Translations under genes and position numbers: made by a program | DNA from: Stercorarius parasiticus | Lineage: Eukaryota > Chordata > Aves > Charadriiformes > Stercorariidae | NCBI GenBank assembly: GCA_013396915.1 | Contig: VWZL01002016.1 | Location: 543,210 to 607,209, forward strand | DNA: 64,000 bases | Reading direction: 5' to 3' | Notes under the pieces: model-generated | Told to the model about the DNA's origin: nothing | The model's database searches: none | Seen by the model: only the letters and a program-made list of their open reading frames with translations | Shown here: one piece after another, positions 58,822 through 64,000 of the stretch | Position numbering within the stretch: the stretch's first letter is position 1 | Layout: each line of letters opens with the position of its first letter

Positions 58822-60530
58822 CCTACTGTGGTGTTTATTAATCATCCCAAACTGCTTGGCTACAGTGACCACGAAGCGATAGAATTTAGGATCCTCAGGG
58901 CAACTAGGAGGATATATTCCAAGCTTACGACCCTGGACTTTAGGCATGCAGACTTTGATCGCTTCAGGGATCTGCTGGCCAAAGTGCCGTGGGACAAAGC
59001 TCTAGAGGGAAGGGGGGCCCAGGACAGCTGGTCAGTATTCAAGGATCACCTTCTCCGTGTCCAGGAGCAAACTATACCAACAAAGAGGAAGGCAGGAAAG
59101 AATGCTAAGAGACCTGCCTGGATCAACAGGGAGCTCCTGGACACACTGTCACACAAAAAGAAACTTTATAAGGAGTGGAAGAAAGGACAGCTGGAATGGG
59201 GGGCATATAAGGAAGCTGTCCAAACAGCAAGAGACCTGGTGAGAAAACCTAAAGCTCAGTTAGAATTAAATCTAGCCAAGGCAAACAGCAAAAATTTCTA
59301 TAGGTATATTAATGGTAATAAGAAGACTAGGGAGGGTGTGGGCCCCTCAGAAAGGAAATGGGGGAGCTGGTGACAAGTGATATGGAGAAGGCCAAGGTNN
59401 NNNNNNNNNNNNNNNNNNNNNNNNNNNNNNNNNNNNNNNNNNNNNNNNNNNNNNNNNNNNNNNNNNNNNNNNNNNNNNNNNNNNNNNNNNNNNNNNNNNN
59501 NNNNNNNNNNNNNNNNNNNNNNNNNNNNNNNNNNNNNNNNNNNNNNNNNNNNNNNNNNNNNNNNNNNNNNNNNNNNNNNNNNNNNNNNNNNNNNNNNNNN
59601 NNNNNNNNNNNNNNNNNNNNNNNNNNNNNNNNNNNNNNNNNNNNNNNNNNNNNNNNNNNNNNNNNNNNNNNNNNNNNNNNNNNNNNNNNNNNNNNNNNNN
59701 NNNNNNNNNNNNNNNNNNNNNNNNNNNNNNNNNNNNNNNNNNNNNNNNNNNNNNNNNNNNNNNNNNNNNNNNNNNNNNNNNNNNNNNNNNNNNNNNNNNN
59801 NNNNNNNNNNNNNNNNNNNNNNNNNNNNNNNNNNNAGAGTGCACCCTCAGCAAGTTTGCCGACGACACCAAGTTGTGTGGGGTGGCTGACACGCTGCAGG
59901 GAAAGGATGACATCCAGAGGGACTTTTAACAGGCTGGAGAGGTGGGCCCATGACAACCTCATGAAGTTCAACACGACCAAGTGCAATGTCCTCCATCTGG
60001 GGCAGGGCAATCCCAAGCACCGATATAGGCTGGGCAGTGACTGGCTTGAGAGCAGCCCTGAAGAAAAGGACTTGGGGGTGCTGGTGGACGAGAGGCTCAA
60101 CATGAGCCGTCAGTGTGCACTAGCAGCCCAGAAAGCTAATCGTACCCTGGGCTGCATCAGGAGAAGCGTGGCCAGCAGGTCGAGGGAGGTGATTCTCCCC
60201 CTCTACTCCACTCTGGTGAGACCCCATCTGGAGTACTGCGTCCAGTTCTGGAGCCCCTACTACAAGGAAGACATGGACATGCTGGAACGTGTCCAGAGAA
60301 GGGCCACGAGGATGATCAGAGGGCTGGAGCACCTCTGTCCTATGAAGACAGACTGAGAGAGTTGGGGTTGTTCAGTCTGGAGAAAAGAGGGCTCTGAGGA
60401 GACCTCATAGTGGCCTACCAGTGTCTTAAGGGGGCCTCCAAGAAAGCTGGTGAGGGACTTTTTAGGATGTCGGGTAATGGTAGGACTAGAGGGAATGGAT
60501 TAAAACTAGAGATGGGGCGATTCAGACTGG
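58822..60530 (+). mobile_element. CR1 LINE, 5'-truncated, interrupted by assembly gap
   Basis: Plus-strand CR1 ORF2. It enters near the end of the endonuclease domain (INHPKLLGYSDHEAIEFRIL), continues through the inter-domain region (RPAWINRELLDTLSHKKKLY, then FYRYINGNKKTREGVGP), is lost in the N run, and resumes at the reverse-transcriptase FADD motif near 59850. The last part reads [37 protein letters not shown] and [10 protein letters not shown] frameshift sits near 59925, where the FADD frame ends at a stop and the RLERWAHDN frame takes over. It stops before the CR1 3' end, at GGGGCGATTCAGACTGG. It is not intact. Confidence 0.95.
59399..59835. other. Assembly gap (437 N)
   Basis: Run of N inside the CR1 reverse-transcriptase region. 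Confidence 0.99.
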
Positions 60531-60700
60531 CCTTGAACACCTCCAGGAATGGGGCATCCACAACTTCTCTGGGCAACCTCTTCCACGGTCTCACTACCCT
60601 CACAGGAAAGAATTTCTTCCTAATATCTAATCTACATCTACCTTCTTTCAGTTTAAAACCATTACCCCTCGTCCTATTACTACACCCCCGATAAAGATTA
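60531..60700 (-). mobile_element. Inverted CR1 3' fragment joined to the plus-strand CR1
   Basis: The minus strand reads the CR1 ORF2 tail [20 protein letters not shown], then [20 protein letters not shown]. It begins next to the point where the plus-strand CR1 ends. Both copies include the RTRGNG segment, so this is a partial inverted duplication of CR1 sequence and not one element with a simple inversion. Neither piece reaches the CR1 3' tail. Confidence 0.88.
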
Positions 60701-61261
60701 TTGATTAAACGAACTGAAAGCAGTTGCAAGGAAGTTTAGTGCTCAGGGACTCAAACAACAATAAATATTTACAACGAAGCGATAAACCAGTAGATGAAAA
60801 TCCATGGTCATTTAAAGCAAAATCCATGGGAAACATGCCATACATGGTGCAGCAATGACACATCTGGAACCCACCTCCAGGAAAAGATCTCAGGGAATGG
60901 TATTTTATTATTTCTTATATGAGAAGTACCAAGGGCACCACATTAAATTCTTTCAAGAAATACTTTTAGAGAAGGTGAAAAGCAGCTAAAAGCAAATAGC
61001 TTGGGCATGCTGTGTTTGCCAAATATGTAAACAGGTACAATAAGCAACTATGAAAATTCAACATAGCAGGGCATATGAGGACCTATGGAGGACACAGTCA
61101 CAGGGATATGGCCTTTTTTAATTTTTGCTCAGCAGGTACCTACACTGCAAACTGCTAGAAACCTGCACCTCTGTGGCCACACTCATGAAGGATCCCTGCA
61201 TGCACTGTTTTTTTTTTTTATCTCTGACTGGCTCCTGTCAGAGATAAAGCATGGTGAGCAC

Positions 61262-61266
61262 AGCAG
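61262..61266. repeat. Target-site duplication of the solo LTR (left)
   Basis: AGCAG immediately before the LTR, matched at 61828-61832; 5 bp is the size expected for ERVL-type integrations. Confidence 0.75.
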
Positions 61267-61827
61267 TGTTGTGGTTTAACCCCAGCCAGCAACTTGAACG
61301 ATGCAGCTGCTCACTCACTCCCCCAGTTTGGATGGGGGAGAGAATCAAACACTAGAAGTGAGAAAAAAATCATGGGATGGTTTAACAGGTAGAGTAAAAG
61401 CCATGCACAGAAGCAAAGCAAAACAAGGAGTTATTCACTGCTCCCCATTGGCAGGCAGGTGTTCAGCCATCTCCAGAGAAGCAGGGCTCCATCATGTGTA
61501 AGGTTGCTTGGGAAAACAAACGGCATCACTCCAAACGTCCACCCCTTCCTTCTTCTTCCCCCGTCTTTATACACTGAACATGATGTCATATGGCATGGAA
61601 TATCCCTTTGGTCAGCAGGTGTCAGCTGTCCCGCCTCCCAACTTCTTGTGCCCTCCCAGCCTACTCACTGGCCAGGAAATGTAAGAAGCAGAAAAGGCCT
61701 TGACTGCCTAGCAACAACTGAAAACACCAGTATGCCATCAAAAGTATTTCTCATCACAAATCCAAAACATAGCACTATACCAGCTGCTAGTAAAAAAGTT
61801 AACTCTATCCCAACTGAAACCACGACA
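61267..61827 (+). mobile_element. Avian ERVL-type solo LTR with 5-bp target-site duplication
   Basis: The element starts TGTTGTGGTTTAACCCCAGC and ends CTGAAACCACGACA, with TG...CA termini. The body includes GGGGGAGAGAATC, GGCATGGAATATCCCTTTGG and CAACTTCTTGTGCCCTCCC, all familiar from a common bird ERV LTR family. It is flanked by AGCAG on both sides (61262-61266 and 61828-61832). No internal retroviral genes adjoin it, so it is a solo LTR left by recombination. Orientation is assigned from the TG...CA reading and is not certain. Confidence 0.85.
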
Positions 61828-61832
61828 AGCAG
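61828..61832. repeat. Target-site duplication of the solo LTR (right)
   Basis: AGCAG immediately after the LTR, the partner of 61262-61266. Confidence 0.75.
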
Positions 61833-64000
61833 TAATGGGGCAAAAAGCACAGCAAAACCCTAGGATTCAGGAGGAGCACAGTACTATTCAAGGAAAAGGA
61901 GACTCGGCTCAAAGCTTGTAGCTCAAAGAAGTGTTTTAAGCCACTTTTGTCAGCAAAAGAACGTGCCCCTCTCTCTGCTCACCATTGATCCTGTCCCCAG
62001 TTGTCCCCATTATCACACACAAGTGTTTGTTGCAACTCCATAGGGACCAGATCTGGGAAATTATCTATGCTAAAGATAATCCAGCAAAATTGCCAATATA
62101 GAGATTAATTTTTCAAAATCTGATTACCCCTTCATTTAATCCCACTTAGCTGTGCTACCACTTGTATCAACACAAAAGAGAAGGCCAAAAGAGGAGACAA
62201 GATTGCTCCTCCAAGCAGCAGTGCCAGTTCAAAGGCACTTTACCCAGACTGAAGGGCTTGTCAAGCTACAGCCTTCCTTGTTCTCTGTAATGTTAGGCTG
62301 AAATCAGCGAAAACAGAAAGCCAGAAAGCCAAACCAGACACAGGACATGCCATGAGCAACAGACCTCTGGACAGGATCACCGAAGCAATTGTGGCAGCTT
62401 CTTCCCATTTATCCAGAAAAGGTGCTCTGACGATCGGAAATTTTCATGAAGGTTTGTGCTGCGAGGGCTGGGAGATGGGCAGCTTCCCCCACTGCAAAAA
62501 GCAAGGAAACGGTGACTCTGCTTCTCCAACAGCAGCAGGGAAGAGTAGAAATTGTTGTTTTCTTCATAAAGAGGATCTGAATGTTAAATAAGTTGACTCA
62601 ACTTGGTAAGTGAAGTCATCTGTCTGACTTTGCTGACTGGCAAGGTCAGGGGGATCCAAAAGTAATCATGGTCAAGAAGTCAGTGATCAAAATAAAGTAA
62701 AAAAAAAAAAATCAATTATTTCTTTATTTAAATGACCACTAAATGGGATATCTTAGAGAGGGAAGGGATTGAGATGTAAAGCACCTGTCTCTGCGTTAGC
62801 TTTTCCTTTTATTTTAAAAGTTACTTCGAAAATTAATGTTTAAATGTCAGGGCTCTCTGCATCATTGCACCATTCTGTATGGTATGAAACTACAGATTTA
62901 ATACAGCTGTAAATAAAGATTGTTTAAAACAAAAAAACCAGAAAAAAATACAACTTCTTTTCTTATTATTAATAGAGAAGACCAGGATTAAAAAAAAAAG
63001 AGTACTAAGAAGGAAGCCAATCTGATGTTTTTAAATGCTACTTTCATAATGACGACAGACTCATCCAACGTCGCATAAGAGATGCTGTGCACATGCTTAC
63101 AAGCAGGTTGCAAACTCATCTCTTCAGGAACAAATTTACTGCAAGAAGCATGGTGTCAAAAGTGGAAAAAGGTTCTATTTAAGTATTTCAGAGTAATTTT
63201 TAAAAACAAATCTCAACCAACCCACCACATGTCTCAGTTCTATGTTTGCATTCATTGTCCCCAAACAACTTGTAACCTATTTGGCATGTTCAACAGTTTA
63301 ATGGGCTTCCTGAATAGAGTTACCATTAATTGACCCTCACTCAGCACAGAAGAGGAAATGCCTCTTCTGTGTGTACAGTGTACGAAGATCCTATTACATA
63401 GATTAAAGTTCTAAAAAACACCCAGCAATGCTGACAAAGGGTAGGAAAAAGAGGAATCTGTAGCTTCAGTGTTTGGAATAGTGACCAATATTGTCTCATA
63501 CACAGGTATTTCGTAAGTGAGAATGATAACCCCCCTCCACCAGCAGAGGTGTTTGCATCGGTGCTTCTATACAAAATAGTATGGCACCACCTTTCTAATA
63601 CTACGGTCAAAAGATCATTAACCATTAAGTATAAAGATGACAAGACAGCGTAGGGCTTGTCTACACAAGACAGTCACGTGCCAGCCATGTACCAATGCAA
63701 GTTCTCATATGCATATACCTTATGCTAAAATGAGTATTTGACATGGTCTGGTATTTTTCAGTAGCCATACCATTATACTACATTATACTAGTGTAGTAGG
63801 TCCTCCATTATGTTTACACTTGTAAGAGAGAAAGTGTGTGTTAATTACCAAGTCTTAAAATTTCTCTGTGGTTTTTATATCAAATATTGTATTATTTAAG
63901 GTTTTATTTTTGACTGAAAAATAGTTTGGATTTTTTCATTTACTCTTCAACTGAAACTTTTAACATGCAATCACGATGTTTATGGTTGGAAGGGGAAGAA

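Larger units (their letters stand above)
51988..64000 (-). other. Upstream intron or 5' flank of NCOA7
   Basis: Sequence upstream of the first recognised coding exon. No exon matching the human N-terminal residues (MDTKEEKKERKQSYFAR) was found. It contains a C-run block at 53287-53309, an (AAAT)n repeat, a MIR-like relic, a large CR1 with a gap, an inverted CR1 piece and a solo LTR. Confidence 0.7.

Noticed and set aside
59358..60356. A 332-codon plus-strand frame
   Set aside because: Mostly translated N gap plus the CR1 ORF2 tail; it is a broken LINE and not a host gene.
62290..62345. Possible NCOA7 start exon
   Set aside because: A GCGAAAACAGAAAG stretch faintly suggested the YFAR codons, but the remaining residues and the donor do not fit.

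Overview
This is a window of a bird genome. The evidence is several chicken-repeat-1 (CR1) LINE copies in both orientations, an avian ERVL-type solo LTR, short vertebrate exons with GT-AG introns, and the gene order NCOA7 then HINT3 on one strand, which is also the order known on human 6q22. I cannot name the species. There are no prokaryotic features.

The window is dominated by one gene read on the minus strand: NCOA7 (nuclear receptor coactivator 7, ERAP140), a LysM plus TLDc protein. I placed fourteen coding exons between 51987 and 4836. Every junction is GT-AG and in phase, giving 940 codons plus a stop. Only the first ~18 residues known from the human protein are missing, so the start exon is probably beyond 64000. 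Between the ninth and tenth common exons lies a separate first exon (10726-10806). It encodes the distinctive N-terminus of the short, TLDc-only, interferon-inducible isoform (predicted 221 aa). Just upstream are a TATA box (10917-10924), a perfect-core interferon-stimulated response element (10942-10951) and a second near-ISRE overlapping an inverted repeat of IRF half-sites (10961-10977). This nested interferon promoter is the most interesting structure in the window.

Layout from low to high coordinates: 21-197 is HINT3 exon 1 (minus), with a CR1 tail abutting or supplying its start codon; 500-2620 is intergenic with a plus-strand CR1; about 2620-4835 is the NCOA7 3' UTR with two poly(A) signals and a TA/TG microsatellite; 4836-7883 holds the TLDc exons; 7884-12296 is the intron with the short-isoform promoter and first exon; 12297-30344 holds the middle and LysM exons, with an old CR1 relic at 14568-15888 and a MIR-like SINE relic near 28711; 30345-51733 is one 21.4 kb intron with a few GC-rich islands and no recognised gene; 51734-51987 is the lysine-rich 5' exon; 51988-64000 is upstream intron or flank with a large CR1 (interrupted by a 437-base assembly gap and joined head-to-head to an inverted CR1 piece) and a solo LTR with a 5-bp target-site duplication.

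By family knowledge, long NCOA7 is a LysM/TLDc oxidation-resistance protein and nuclear-receptor coregulator, while the short isoform binds the vacuolar ATPase and restricts virus entry through endosomes. HINT3 is a histidine-triad nucleotide hydrolase. The two are neighbours and need not act together.
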